From contig JAJUBI010000002.1 in NCBI GenBank assembly GCA_022419385.1, forward strand, positions 1,612,001 to 1,676,000: 64,000 bases of DNA, read 5' to 3'. Made by a program: the position numbers and the translations under genes. The notes beneath the pieces are model-generated. The model was given only the letters and a program-made list of their open reading frames with translations. It did not search any database and was not told the origin of the DNA. The stretch is from Paraconiothyrium sp. Pb-2020. Its lineage: Eukaryota; Ascomycota; Dothideomycetes; Pleosporales; Didymosphaeriaceae. Shown here piece after piece: positions 45,568 to 56,413 of this stretch (its first letter is position 1; each line of letters opens with the position of its first letter).

Positions 45568-47004
45568 ATGTCGAGCGCAACAGCTGCCAGCTTTGAGGAA
45601 GTCCATTCCCAAGAGGAGTATCATGCTTCACCGCCGACAATGCCAACCTCAGGTCTCTTGACTCCACCAATCCTGTATAACCTTGATACCCGGAGAGATT
45701 CGATTGCGTCGGCACACACATCAATGTCTTTCGGGAGCTGTTTATCGGACTACTCGATGCCGGTAACTCCAACACATGGAGAAAGCCCAGTCCCGGGCAG
45801 AAGCGTCACTGAGGTCATGCCATACGAACTAGGTCAGGACATGCAGGATCAATCTTTTCACGGGCTTCCGATGGAGTCGAAGTCGTTCCCAGGTGCAGAT
45901 GACCACATGTATGGATCGTGGGCGCTTAGTACACCGGAAACATCGATGAGTCTCCCGAATGCGAACCACAACACGCAAGTCTCTGGATGCTTCTTCGAGA
46001 CGCATGCGGCGCCCCATCTCAGCTTCGAGATACCTATCACTTCTTCAGTCAACTCTTCATGGGAAGGCTGGTCCAGCACCGCAGACGCAGGCTCCAGCCG
46101 ACACTGGAACAACCACGCATCCACTTTCAGTATGCCTGAAGGCGGAGTTCAACCATTTTGGACCGAACAGATGCAGATTGAGCAGACACCACACATGATG
46201 ATGCTGCCGCCGTCAGGGAGCATAACAGATGTTGAGGACGAGTATGTCCACGTGGAGCCGACTGCAAGCGCGGCAAATACCGAAAACAGTTTCGTTCAAG
46301 TCGCACCACCATACTTCTCCGATTCGGAATCATTTGAGGACCTCGGGCGGCCTTTCGTGCAATCACCGCAGGAGGTTTTCTTCAAGAAGGAGACGTCCCC
46401 ACCGTCGGTGAAACAAGAGTCGGACATCGAAGATCATGGGGAACGACCAACCCGGTCGATACACATGACGTCGACTGGGGGCAAGACCGTCAAGAAAGAG
46501 CAAAGGCACTATTCCGATCTGGCGCGGAAGAAAAGCCACAGGAAGCCGAGGTCGGCCAAAGGGGTACGGAATGGGCCTGAGGATGAGCTTTTCCTGATGC
46601 TGCCGGATGGCACCAGAACCATCCTGAATCAAGATGGTGTCCATTTTGACTGGGATGGGAAAAGTTTGACGGCCAAACGAACCGGTATCAAGAAGGAGAA
46701 GCACCCCTGTCCGTACTGCATCAAATCATTCGCGAGGCAAGAACATCTGCAGCGCCACATAAGGACTCATGATGGCAAGAAGGACCACGCCTGCCCGCTC
46801 CCGTTCTGTGGTAAGACGTTCAACAGGAACGACAATTGCGTAGCGCATTACGCTACGCACGTGGAGAAACCGGGCCGTAAGCCGGGAAGAAACAAGAAGT
46901 GGCCGTTGGCGGAGGTACAAGCCCACTTCCGGGACCAGAAGATGAAGGACAAGATCCGGCATATGTATATCAAGGACATGGAAAAGGATCTGGAAAAGCG
47001 ATGA
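45568..47004 (+). CDS. C2H2 zinc-finger transcription factor
   Basis: 478 aa from the ATG at 45568. Two adjacent C2H2 fingers lie at residues about 380-431: CPYCIKSFARQEHLQRHIRTH and then ACPLPFCGKTF with NRNDNCVAHYATH. They are followed by a basic linker (EKPGRKPGRNKKWPLAEVQ) and a helical charged tail. The paired-finger arrangement close to the C-terminus recalls BrlA/FlbC-class developmental regulators, but I cannot assign orthology. The N-terminal 280 residues are Ser/Thr/Pro- and acid-rich, fitting a transactivation region. Four hydrophobic-Lys-x-Glu words (FKKE, VKQE, VKKE, IKKE), matching the SUMO acceptor consensus, cluster before the fingers; modification there is inference. An upstream 5' leader intron ending at AATCAG just before the ATG is possible, so the start may lie in an earlier exon. 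Confidence 0.82.
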   Translation: MSSATAASFEEVHSQEEYHASPPTMPTSGLLTPPILYNLDTRRDSIASAHTSMSFGSCLSDYSMPVTPTHGESPVPGRSVTEVMPYELGQDMQDQSFHGLPMESKSFPGADDHMYGSWALSTPETSMSLPNANHNTQVSGCFFETHAAPHLSFEIPITSSVNSSWEGWSSTADAGSSRHWNNHASTFSMPEGGVQPFWTEQMQIEQTPHMMMLPPSGSITDVEDEYVHVEPTASAANTENSFVQVAPPYFSDSESFEDLGRPFVQSPQEVFFKKETSPPSVKQESDIEDHGERPTRSIHMTSTGGKTVKKEQRHYSDLARKKSHRKPRSAKGVRNGPEDELFLMLPDGTRTILNQDGVHFDWDGKSLTAKRTGIKKEKHPCPYCIKSFARQEHLQRHIRTHDGKKDHACPLPFCGKTFNRNDNCVAHYATHVEKPGRKPGRNKKWPLAEVQAHFRDQKMKDKIRHMYIKDMEKDLEKR

Positions 47005-48311
47005 GTCTGACTTGGTTTGTATAAATGATTGTTCGGTACGTCAGGAGTTGGAGTATGGTTTGGCGCACAGTACATTGTTCCTGTTGATCTATTAATACGT
47101 TTTCTTCGCGTTGTACTTTAGACTACTGTTGCGCGCTGATAGTGAGGTAATGTGATATGGAATCGCGGCCAACCGCCTTCGGACGCCCCCAAAAAATCCT
47201 CAAGTACCTCGCATCGTGAGTGCCGATTTGGAAGTCGATGAAGGCCAATTGTGGAAAGGTTCGTTCGCTCATTCGCAGCGGATGGCGGAGGTTGTGTGAC
47301 CTGAGGTGAGGTGAAACTCAGGAGCGAGCAAGAAGCGCCAAGCCGCCTATTCTCGTCGCAGGGCTCCAGCTCCAGGGCTAGATGCAAGTCACATGTCCTT
47401 CTACTTGCCCAGGGCCCAGGTGCCCAGGTGCACATCGTTACAAAGAGGGCACCATGTAATTCGGCATGTTCGACAGTCCCTTAACATAATCACTGGTTGC
47501 TTTCGAGAGTTCGCCGCGTCGCTGTCGATGTCAGGCTCGGAAAGGTACCGCGTCACGCGCAATTCGCCACTGTAATCAAGCAGCAGTACTGCCAGATCTT
47601 CAGCGAAAGCGACTCCAACGACGCTATACGCATCTCGTCCGATTGAGGCCAACCTGTGCGACGTATCGTCATCGCTTGTCTAGTATCGTTCGCTGAGCTT
47701 CCGACACGTCTCCGAGTTCCGCTCGCCCACACTACCTCAGCTGTGCGCTGGGCAGGAACCCCTCCGCGTTTCACTCGACGGCTACTCGTCTCGATAGTCA
47801 GCATCGGAACGTACAATTCGATCAGCGGAAATTTGAAAGCCTCGTACTGATAGGCGGCCTCTGCGTGTGGTGTCGCGCTGTGCGGTGGCGGAGGCGCAGA
47901 CTGTAACTCGCACCTGAGCCAGGCATCAACAAAGGTCAAAACACATCCACCTCACGGCCACTTTTCGCTCCCCTCACGCTCCTCCATCCCTATTCGAATC
48001 GCTCATCTTAATTCTTTCCAACGCCGCGCGGTTTCCTCGCCTCTACCCGCCCGTGCAGCGACTCTGTTCGCGAAATCTGAGGGCGTTGATCCGCTCGCGC
48101 TTCGGAAAGTTTTAGCTTACGCAAACACGCACCGTGGGGACTGCCGAAGTGACTCTTCTGGGGTCGCGGAGGTCGTGGGAGTTGCCCAATTGAGAGTCGG
48201 CCTGTAAACGCAGTCTTTGGGCGACGCCGAGACCCTGCACTACCCTGCACCTAGCCGCCCCTAATCGGTGTCCGGAGCACGCTACACTCAGTATAGAACG
48301 GGACCTTCACG
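47005..48311. other. Intergenic
   Basis: About 1.3 kb between two plus-strand genes. No gene recognised. Short frames on the minus strand at 47401-47939 are not coding-like. Confidence 0.4.
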
Positions 48312-49403
48312 ATGCGTACAGAACCCCCACAGTTAGACTTTGCGCAGTTCATGCGTAACGAAATCATAAGGCCCGTGGTTCCGGTCGTTCTTTATTTGAG
48401 CATTCCAGAGCTGCTTCCTTTGACTTTCGTATTCGCCCGCCTTGCTTTCATCCTACTCAAAAGCGCCATCAACACAATGCAAAACCAAAGCAATGCACCC
48501 TTCCCTTTCATGGAGCTACCGCCAGAGCTACGAGACATGGTCTATGAGAACCTTTTGGAGGATCCCCACTACCCACCACCTCGGCCATGCCCCAAGCCTC
48601 GCGGTCCCAGCTGGCTACCAAGCATGCCTCAAATCGGGTCTACAGATACTGAGACTACGAGCCACAAGAGCAACTTCCTGTTCCTCGCCAACAAACAGAT
48701 ATATTCCGAGTACATGGATATCATGTGCAAGAAGACCACATTCCATATGACGGTCGCCCCGCACAACTACACGCCACCTGCCACATCTGCCGAAGAAGAG
48801 AAGGACATCTGGCAGATTTCGCCTCAGGTACTCAAGCAAATGAAGAGATGCGATATCAAACTCGTCACTACGAGTACTATGCTCGGTGTTTCCGACCCGC
48901 GCAACATGAAGCCAGAAGAATGGGCGCTCGCCCGCCAGATGCGTCGCCAGCTCTCAGAAGTCGAAAACATCTCTGAGCTCAACCTGCACGTCAAAGCTAT
49001 CGGAGACCCTCTATGGAACCCGCTTTGGGTCTGGTACCATGCAACGCAAGCACTTAGGGGGATGGGCTCTGCAGAGAACGAGAATGATTGGGTAAAGGTT
49101 GATGTCGTCGGCGCCGAAAATCAGCCCTCTAAGCTCGACCGAGGTGCAGAGATCAAAGGCATCACATCGACTAGTCCAGCATGCACTGGACCCAAGTTCA
49201 ACCGCATCACTTTTTCCCTCGACATGTGGTCGCCTGGCGAAAACTACCTCATGCGCGACCCGGCGAACAACAACCAATGGGCATGGTGGTGTCTGAAGGG
49301 TCATTGCGTAGGCCAAGTTGGCTCAGAGTTGACAGTCCGCCAGTTCTGCAGCTGGCTCTATGATTGTCCGACGTGCTACTCCGAGGAGAACGAAGACGAG
49401 TGA
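48312..49403 (+). CDS. F-box-like hypothetical protein
   Basis: 363 aa, single exon, ATG at 48312. An in-frame ATG at 48477 is an alternative start giving MQNQSNAPFPFMELPPELRD. The core opening FPFMELPPELRDMVYENLLEDPHYPPP at about residues 63-90 is the F-box-like leader typical of a very large family of fungal proteins (L-P-x-E-L-R then V/I-Y). It is followed by NFLFLANKQIYSEYMDIMCKK, the second common block of that family (NKQI..E). These proteins may link substrates to SCF ubiquitin ligases, but most are uncharacterised. If the first ATG is used, a hydrophobic segment (VVPVVLYLSIPELLPLTFVF) precedes the domain, which is odd for an F-box protein and favours the downstream start. A Cys pair (CPTCYSEENEDE) ends the protein. 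Confidence 0.65.
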   Translation: MRTEPPQLDFAQFMRNEIIRPVVPVVLYLSIPELLPLTFVFARLAFILLKSAINTMQNQSNAPFPFMELPPELRDMVYENLLEDPHYPPPRPCPKPRGPSWLPSMPQIGSTDTETTSHKSNFLFLANKQIYSEYMDIMCKKTTFHMTVAPHNYTPPATSAEEEKDIWQISPQVLKQMKRCDIKLVTTSTMLGVSDPRNMKPEEWALARQMRRQLSEVENISELNLHVKAIGDPLWNPLWVWYHATQALRGMGSAENENDWVKVDVVGAENQPSKLDRGAEIKGITSTSPACTGPKFNRITFSLDMWSPGENYLMRDPANNNQWAWWCLKGHCVGQVGSELTVRQFCSWLYDCPTCYSEENEDE

Positions 49404-50734
49404 TTTCCTACCTTGGCGGCGTATTGGATCACGCTACTGTTTCGGAGGCACGATGCAGTGGATTTGAATGTGGGCATACACGAATGGTTTTTCCTTCGAG
49501 ATAACGCGTTTCATGCGTGTGCCGGACTTTGGCGATAGGGCAATGTACTATTGGATACTGACGGACTCCTGCTCCTTGTCTGACCCAAAACCTGAGGTTA
49601 TTACCTCAAAATGAGCAATCGCGCATAGCGGGCAATTTTCTAACACGAAGTCTTGATCTACCATACATCCTGGTCACCGACTTGACGTGCATGTGATATC
49701 CTGGAATGGCTTACATCCAACCTTTGCGTGGCCATCGGTCTCGCATTTTCCCTTCCCTCATGATCATATTTTTTGAACTGGCGGCCCCACTTCCCACTCA
49801 TCACACAGCATCGATTTTGATACCTCCGCCCGATCAGCCGATCCTTCACCACGTGGAAGCTCCGTTTGTCTGCGTATGCAATGCAGTGCTCATTGTCCGT
49901 AGCAAAGTCCGTGCGAAGTGCGGCTGTGTCTGGATACGGTAATCTGCTAGCTAGCGATCACCGCGCCGCACCGGACAATTATTTCTACGCGCAATGAGTA
50001 CCCACTACGGCGCTTGTGAGTGCATGGTACGCTAGAATATGCAGTGGACTGGTGAGTAGATTGTATGTAGTGTAGCTCTGAAAGATTAGGCGAGAAGTTG
50101 AGGTTGAGCTGGACGGATCGCGTGAGAACGCGGTGAGGACATCCAACATGCAATGAACAAGAACCTGTAGTCGCTAAAGGGTGATCTTGTTAGAAAACAA
50201 GACAGTGTTTGCTGACTGCAGTAGCTTGGAACTTGTGAATGGAGTACAGGCGTGTTCTGACGCTGGATCAACCGAAGACGAGCATATCGTCAGCATGTCA
50301 AGATGCACAAACATACCTACGGCAGCCATCCGTCAGGACTCAACGCCCAGAGCTCTCTAGTCTAATGGGAAACGCGCACAAGCCCGCGGCCGAGCTGAAC
50401 GGTTTCATAAGTATTGATTCAACTCAAAATTTGCTGAGATGCACTCGACCTAAAACGAAGCACACAACGAAGTCCGAAGTGGGGAACGTACCCTTGGTGG
50501 GGGCGCATTTAAGCTTCTTACATCCACGCTATCGCTCCGTGCATGAGTCTAGTGTAAAACGAGTAACTGTGCGCTGCCCTGTCATCTTTTCAAAGAGCCA
50601 CATTTCTGACCTACGCAATCAGTATTGCATCATTATGCCGCATCCTGCTCATTACGATGGGTCATTACAATACATGTACCGGAACGCCAATCCCAGATCG
50701 CTTACATGCCATGGTAGTACATCGCAATCGTACT
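49404..50734. other. Intergenic
   Basis: About 1.3 kb between convergent genes. A CTAGCTAGCGATC palindromic stretch occurs near 49949. No gene recognised; a plus-strand frame of 171 codons at 50239-50754 overlaps the FET3 3' end and lacks a coding-like pattern. Confidence 0.4.
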
Positions 50735-52693
50735 TCACCCAGTCTTGGCTTTGATTGGCGCCATACCATACCAGCCAATTACCCCCATCCCCAAGAACGC
50801 CGCCACGCAACTGAACACCAATGCCACGATGCCCCTCGCTGTGAATCCAGCTGGTAGCGGGCCCGGGAAGCTTGTCTCACCCTTCAAATCAAGCACATCC
50901 ACCGTGTTGCCAGCAGCATTACCCTCCATCAGCACATTGCCTGCCTTGCAAGCTTGTTGATGGTCCTGAGGGATTTTCCCGGAAAGCTGTTTTTGGAGGT
51001 CGAGGGGCGCCTCGATGATCGTAGCCATAAGTCCAGATGCTACGTGCCATTCTATATGACAGTGGAATAGCCATACGCCTGGATTGTCGGAGCGGAAGCG
51101 CAGGACGATGTTGCCGTTGGGGTGAACGAGGATGGTGTCGCGGCGCATGGGGGTGGCAGGGAAAGCAGAGTGATTTGATGGATCATAGAATCCTGCGTCG
51201 TCATCACTTCGGTGGACAAGCTGGAAGGCGTGACCATGTAAGTGGAAAGGGTGCTTTCCTGGGTCGTCGTTGTTGAGGACGATCTCGACTACTTGATTGT
51301 GCTCGAGGACGAATTGATTCGTGTGGGAACCGTAGATCTCGGGGTTGGTTGCGTTTGAGCCGGTTGAGAGGACGGTATAGAGAGTTGGGACTTTGGGGGC
51401 GACGTAGGTCTGGTCGTTGAAGAAGGCGCTGTGGCTGTGTTAATCATGCAAATCCCAGGCTGCCATATAGCTCAGTGCTTGACTTACTAGTTCGCTCCGT
51501 CATCAAGATTATCCATCTTCATATCGAGTTGGATTTGTTGATCGACGTGATCGTACAGCTCCTCCTTATCCTGAGGCACAAGACTGAAGTCATCGAACGG
51601 CTCGAAGCTGTCGATCTCTTTCGGTACCGGTTTCTCTTTTGTATCATCATAAACTAACCAGCCTGTTACATTGGGATTCAGGCCGTCAGGGACTGTGTCA
51701 AAAAGATCCTAGGATTGTCAGCGCTTTGGTTCCTTACAGTGGTTGGGCTTTTAACAGGCGTATGAACTCGGGTGCTGATGTGGGAATAGTCGGCGAAAGT
51801 CCTTACCTCATCCATGCTTCCAACGAATGCAAAATTCGCATTGGTATCATTCTTCGCAGTAACAATCACGCTCCAGCGCTGTGCGACCGTCACATAGATC
51901 ATCTCGGCGTCGGCAGGCTCGGTGTAGATGCCATCCACTTCGATGACTTGCATCGTGTGATCTTCAAACCACACATATTGTGCGGCAAAGGCGCCAATAT
52001 TGATAATGCGGAACTTGTATCTCTTACCAGGCTCAATCTTGACGGAGAGATTCTGCGTCTCATTGACAAGAGCGGAGTCTGGCACTGGTTCAGCACCAGA
52101 AGGGTTTGCGATGCTGATGAAGCTTGCGAGGAGATCCGGCATATGGTCATGGTACCAGTCCGAGAAGGTAAGTACGATCTCTTCGTCGTAGAGGTCCTTA
52201 TGTGGATCATCTGGGTCATGGACAATGAACGCTCCGCGGAGACCATCCGGGTATTGTCCACGAACATGCGAATGGTACCAATAGGTTCCGGGTTGGTCAA
52301 CCTGCCCCATCAGCACATGTTCCTGGGCGGTTCTGGGTATGGACTTACTGTAAAGTTGTATGTGAAGCTGCTACCAGGTATGATCGCGCATTGTGTGACC
52401 TGCACCGGGCCGTCCATGTGTGTTGTTCCGTTCTGATACAAGCCGTGGAAGTGCAAACTTGTGGATTCATTCCCCAGTGAGTTCTTTACATTAATGACGA
52501 CCTGATCGCCCTTTGTGACATTGATGGTGGGGAGCGGCCATTGGCCATTAATACCAATGACAGAGCGCTCTTGCAGTCCATCAGGGTTCGCAGACATCCA
52601 TGATACCTCGAAATCGTATGTCTTCGTAGCGCATTGTGCCACAGAAAAGAGAAGAGAACATAGGGGAAGGCATTTCAAGATCGACTTCGCCAT
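50735..52693 (-). CDS. FET3: Iron-transport multicopper ferroxidase Fet3
   Basis: Oxidises Fe(II) to Fe(III) at the plasma membrane and passes it to the permease Ftr1. Minus-strand exons 52349-52693, 51807-52301, 51488-51708 and 50735-51428, giving 584 aa; introns of 47, 98 and 59 bases are phase-consistent with GTAAG donors. A signal peptide is visible (SILKCLPLCSLLFSVAQCA). The copper motifs are LHFHG near residue 82, WYHSHVRGQYPDG near 120, HPFHLHGH near 410 and HCHIEWH near 476. Several N-x-S/T sites fit glycosylation. A C-terminal transmembrane helix (GIVALVFSCVAAFLGMGVIGWYG) separates it from secreted laccases. The third acceptor is chosen as GCCACAG (giving NYAFFND); an acceptor six bases upstream is possible. 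Head-to-head with FTR1. Confidence 0.93.
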
Positions 52694-52864
52694 TTTAGAG
52701 GGGAAAGAGCACAAAGGCTCGACAAAGGCTTCCAGAGGACCACAGAGAGTACCCCACGATTTGGATCGACTCAAAATTGTAGACGTCGGTGGCCTGCAAT
52801 ACGGCCTAGGGCGGCTGATGGATAAGATTAGATTGATAAAGCCAGACGATTCAGGCGCGGCCAG

Positions 52865-52873
52865 ATCTGATAA
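52865..52873 (+). promoter_or_regulatory. SreA-type GATA box 1
   Basis: Exact ATCTGATAA, 172 bases upstream of the FET3 ATG and the copy closest to that gene. Confidence 0.75.
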
Positions 52874-53150
52874 ATCACGCGGGTCCCGACTTTCCAAGGT
52901 CTCTAGTCGTCCATTCGGTGCCGAACACGGATGGCAAAGGCTTCGGCTCGTTTTACCACGTAGCGATTCGTTGACTCGGCGCCGCCAGGAGACATTGGTG
53001 AAGCGGGGTCCTGCCATCTATGCGACCTCACCGTCCGCTTGTGCATGATTTTTCATGACTACCGACGAGAACGACCGAGCGCTTGCCGCCTACGGAAAGG
53101 TTTGACGAAGCTTTTAGCCGTCAGAGCAGCAGGCGTTGTTTTAGTTTGTT

Positions 53151-53159
53151 TTATCAGAT
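53151..53159 (-). promoter_or_regulatory. SreA-type GATA box 2
   Basis: TTATCAGAT on the plus strand, exact reverse complement of ATCTGATAA. It pairs with box 3 in inverted orientation, separated by 7 bases. Confidence 0.75.
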
Positions 53160-53166
53160 GGTGCTG

Positions 53167-53175
53167 ATCTGATAA
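53167..53175 (+). promoter_or_regulatory. SreA-type GATA box 3
   Basis: Exact ATCTGATAA. Together with box 2 it makes an inverted pair near the middle of the promoter. Confidence 0.75.
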
Positions 53176-53590
53176 CGGGGCAAGAGTCAAGTCTGGACTG
53201 ATCGACAGAGCGCCCGGGGTAGACGGCGCAACGCCTAGTGACTCAAGGCGTCGCTTAGTTTGCTTGATTATTGCTTGCTCACATTATGCAAAGCTTGGCG
53301 ACTGCGATCGACGCAAGTCCTCCTCCATCCATATACCGGAGACGCGGGAACTTTGAGACTAATATGCTAATCAGATCGTCTGACAAGCGATTTCATTTTT
53401 CGAAACGCTAAAACAATGGCTGTAAGGGTGCGGTAAGAACGCCTGTCTGCGAGTCAAGCGGGCATGCTCCGCGGTTGATAAATGAAAACCCTGCATTTAG
53501 AGTAGCAGGTGTGGCATATCTCTCGTATTGATCTCGGGTTGACCAAAGCACGGGCGCATTGTAGATGCCGACCTCGCTTGCACTTGCTTG

Positions 53591-53599
53591 TTATCAGAT
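53591..53599 (-). promoter_or_regulatory. SreA-type GATA box 4
   Basis: TTATCAGAT on the plus strand. It forms a second inverted pair with box 5, 22 bases apart, on the FTR1 side. Confidence 0.75.
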
Positions 53600-53621
53600 C
53601 AACTGATCGTTCCACATCTGC

Positions 53622-53630
53622 ATCTGATAA
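53622..53630 (+). promoter_or_regulatory. SreA-type GATA box 5
   Basis: Exact ATCTGATAA, about 100 bases upstream of the FTR1 ATG. Confidence 0.75.
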
Positions 53631-53729
53631 AGCCTACCTTCCTTTGCCCTTGCCTCCAGGCTCTGAGGATTGAAACCCCGCGGACGAGGTCAAAAACTTC
53701 AATCAGTTGGTCTGCGAGTACTCGTTACC

Positions 53730-54999
53730 ATGGTCAACGTTTTCGCTGTCCCAGGTAAGTGTTTTTTTCGCGATAATGAACATTCCTGAAAATCCCCGCA
53801 TCGGCATCGTTAACGCGACGATACAGTGTTCTTCATTTGCTTTCGAGAATGTCTCGAGTGCAGCATCATCGTCTCTGTCCTTCTTGCCTTCCTCAAGCAG
53901 ACTCTGGGTCCTGATCACGATGCCCAGATTCGCAAAAAGCTTGTTCGTCAGGTATGTAATCCATTGCGCTGAATCTCGGAATTATCGTGACGATCTAACA
54001 ACATCATAGATCTGGCTTGGTATCGCTCTCGGCGTCTTTATCTGCCTCGTCATAGGCGCAGGCATAATTGGCACCTTTTACACTGTCGGCCGCAATGCCT
54101 TTGATTCTGCAGAGTACATCTATGAAGGCGTCTTTGCGTTGGTCGCAGCCATTATCATCACACTAATGGGCGCTGCACTCCTTCGTGTAAGTAAACTGCA
54201 GGACAAGTGGAGAGTCAAGATCGCACAGGCGTTGGAGCACAAAGATAGCATGGGCTTCGGGAAGGGAAAGTTCAAGGTCTGGTGCGAGAAGTACGCCATG
54301 TTCCTCTTACCCTTTGTGACTGTTCTGCGCGAGGGCGTCGAAGCTGTTCTGTGAGTACTAAACCCGCTCCATTACACTGATGCATGACGGAAACTGACGA
54401 ACCAAAGCTTCATAGCAGGCGTCGGTGTCGGTTTACCGGCGACATCGTTCCCTCTCGCCGTAATCTGCGGCCTCGGAGCTGGCGCCTTGATCGGATACCT
54501 CATCTACCTAGGCGGACACAGAACCTCTTTGCAGATCTTCCTTGTAGCATCGACGTGCTTTCTATACCTCGTAGCCGCAGGCCTCTTCTCCAAAGGCGTT
54601 TGGGATCTCGAAATGAACGCATGGGTGAAGCTCGCAGGCGAAGGTGCTGGTGAAGCAGGCACCGGTCCCGGCAGTTATGACATCCGCCAAAGCGTGTGGC
54701 ACGTCAATTGCTGCTCGCCTGGCAGCGGCGGCGATGGCGGTTGGGGCATCTTCAACTCGCTCTTTGGGTGGCAGAACAGTGCGACGTATGGCTCAGTCAT
54801 ATCGTACAATCTGTACTGGCTGGTTGTCATTGTTGGATTCCTGGTCCTGGGCTTCAAAGAGAAACACAATCGTTATCCACTACAGAAGGCCATGCCAGTG
54901 GCCTCTGGAGATGCTGAGAGCGAGAACAGCAGCGGCGCGGTTGGAAAGAAGGATGCGGCTGGTGCCCCTCGCGCTGAAGTCCGGGAAGTTAACCAATGA
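53730..54999 (+). CDS. FTR1: High-affinity iron permease Ftr1
   Basis: Plasma-membrane Fe(III) permease working with Fet3. Exons 53730-53754, 53827-53951, 54010-54350 and 54408-54999, giving 360 aa; introns of 72, 58 and 57 bases all have good GT/AG ends and matching phases. Two RExxE iron-binding motifs are visible: RECLE at residues 15-19 and REGVE near residue 156, each in a transmembrane helix. Other membrane segments include IWLGIALGVFICLVIGAG, VFALVAAIIITLMGAALL and IFLVASTCFLYLVAAGLF, consistent with the family's seven-helix layout. A C-terminal cytosolic tail begins at FKEKHNRYPL and is Ala/Ser/Glu-rich. A Cys pair (HVNCCSPGSG) lies in the loop before the last helix, as in other fungal Ftr1 proteins. 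The very short first exon is supported by the family start MVNVFAVPVFF. Confidence 0.95.
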
Positions 55000-55464
55000 A
55001 TGGGAGCGTGCAAGTGGGCATACTGTATATTTCGTTGTGCTTGAACGGTACAGGTGCAGAAGAGACACTCTCAGAACTGGCATGCTGAATCAAAACACAT
55101 TGCGCTATAGCAACACAAATTATAAGTCACCGATGGACTCAGTAACCCGAAATTATCCTCTAATTCCTCCCGTGCCGACTTGCACCAGAGATCCTCTGTA
55201 CATATCATTTCAGGGTGCAACCACTTCATACACCTCGGGCTACATTTTGCGGCTACGTTGTGTATACCTATAGGGTTACTCTGTGACACTGCTCGATCGC
55301 ATACGATGCCTATACGAACCTTCCGATCTCAACATATACTTCCCTCCTCAGATCAAACTCCACTATCCAAAGTGTATATCACACCGAAGAGACACATTGG
55401 CACTTTCAATACTATCAATATACGAAACCACCTCAAAAGTCTTCAACTTCTCTACTCTTACGTG
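55000..55464. other. Intergenic, downstream of FTR1
   Basis: 465 bases, AT-richer than the neighbours; no gene recognised. It probably holds the FTR1 3' UTR and the promoter of the next gene. Confidence 0.4.
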
Positions 55465-56413
55465 ATGGCTTCTAGCGATATCATTGACGTCACCAATGAG
55501 CCGGACTCATTGGAGGTAGTTTCTTCACCTGAGACCGTATACATGTCTTCTCCCCGGCGAGCCGAGGGCAGTGTAGCCGAGTTCATGATGGCTGCTGAAC
55601 AAGAGCGTGTGCGTTTCCAAACCGCGAATAGCGACCATGATCTGTACTTCATGCGGTAACCGTGCGCTGAGAGCCGACCTTCGAGCAGGAGCCGTGTGCC
55701 TTCCCAAGCCCGCGCTCACACGCATTCTCACGTGAACTCTCCATACCCGTTTCCGCCTTTTGCTGGTTCGTATCACCGTACCTTCGGTAACAAGTGGATA
55801 TGCCACGAGCGTTGTTTCTCCAGTTCAACCACCTCTGGTATCCTCTGCACTCTGCCCGCCTATGGACCTCCCCAAGAACAACAAGTACAAGTCCGGTTAC
55901 TTCAAGGTGAGCTGTCCATCAAAAGAATAGATACCAGTTTAGGCGGGGCATTAGCTAATGAACCTCGAGCTCCCAATGAAAATGCTGCTACACTGCATTC
56001 TCGATTCTCGATACTTCGACATCGAAGTCATGCACAATGTACAAGTCCATGCTAAACCTCTAGTAGGATTGCTCCTGAACATCCCACGAGTTGAACTCGT
56101 GAAGGAGGTGCGCGATGCCTGGCGCGAACTTCGCAAGTACGATGATACACTCCTGCGCAAGCTACTCGATCTCCTCGTGGTGCTGTACCGCGACAAGGCC
56201 ATTGCGCCCTTTGCCGGACTTGCAGAATGGCTCAACAAATGGGCGCGGTGGGTCGCGGAGACCCCCAACAAACCGAACTTTCGGCCCGCTGTGAACGGAA
56301 AGGGGGGCATTATGGTTTCATGTGGAGTAGAAGGGCGTGGGCGGCATAAGGATACGGAGGCGATGAAGGCACTTCACCGCCCGAGCTTGCACGTGCATGT
56401 GCCAAAAATCTAG
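55465..56413 (+). CDS. Hypothetical protein, three-exon model uncertain
   Basis: A phase-consistent model is 55465-55655, 55795-55906 and 55970-56413 (248 aa). The last intron (63 bases, GTGAGC donor, GCTAATG branch) is good. The first (139 bases, GTAACC donor, AACAAG acceptor) is weak and mainly serves to link two coding-like pieces. The first exon reads SSDIIDVTNEPDSLEVVSSP and GSVAEFMMAAEQERVRFQ. The second contains PPMDLPKNNKYKSGYFK. The third reads ILDSRYFDIEVMHNVQVHAK, LLRKLLDLLVVLYRDKAIAP and AEWLNKWARWVAE. No signal peptide, and no recognised family. The third exon is the most reliable part. A 64-aa gene plus a separate downstream gene is the alternative. Confidence 0.38.

Larger units (their letters stand above)
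52694..53729. promoter_or_regulatory. Shared FET3/FTR1 divergent promoter
   Basis: 1036 bases between the two ATGs. It carries five exact ATCTGATAA elements (both orientations), one near-match (TAATCAGAT at 53368-53376) and one CCAAT box in reverse (ATTGG at 52994-52998). ATCWGATAA is the known target of SreA/Fep1-type GATA repressors, which shut off iron uptake when iron is plentiful; the CCAAT-binding complex with HapX acts in low iron. Repression of both genes by iron is therefore expected but inferred. Confidence 0.8.
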
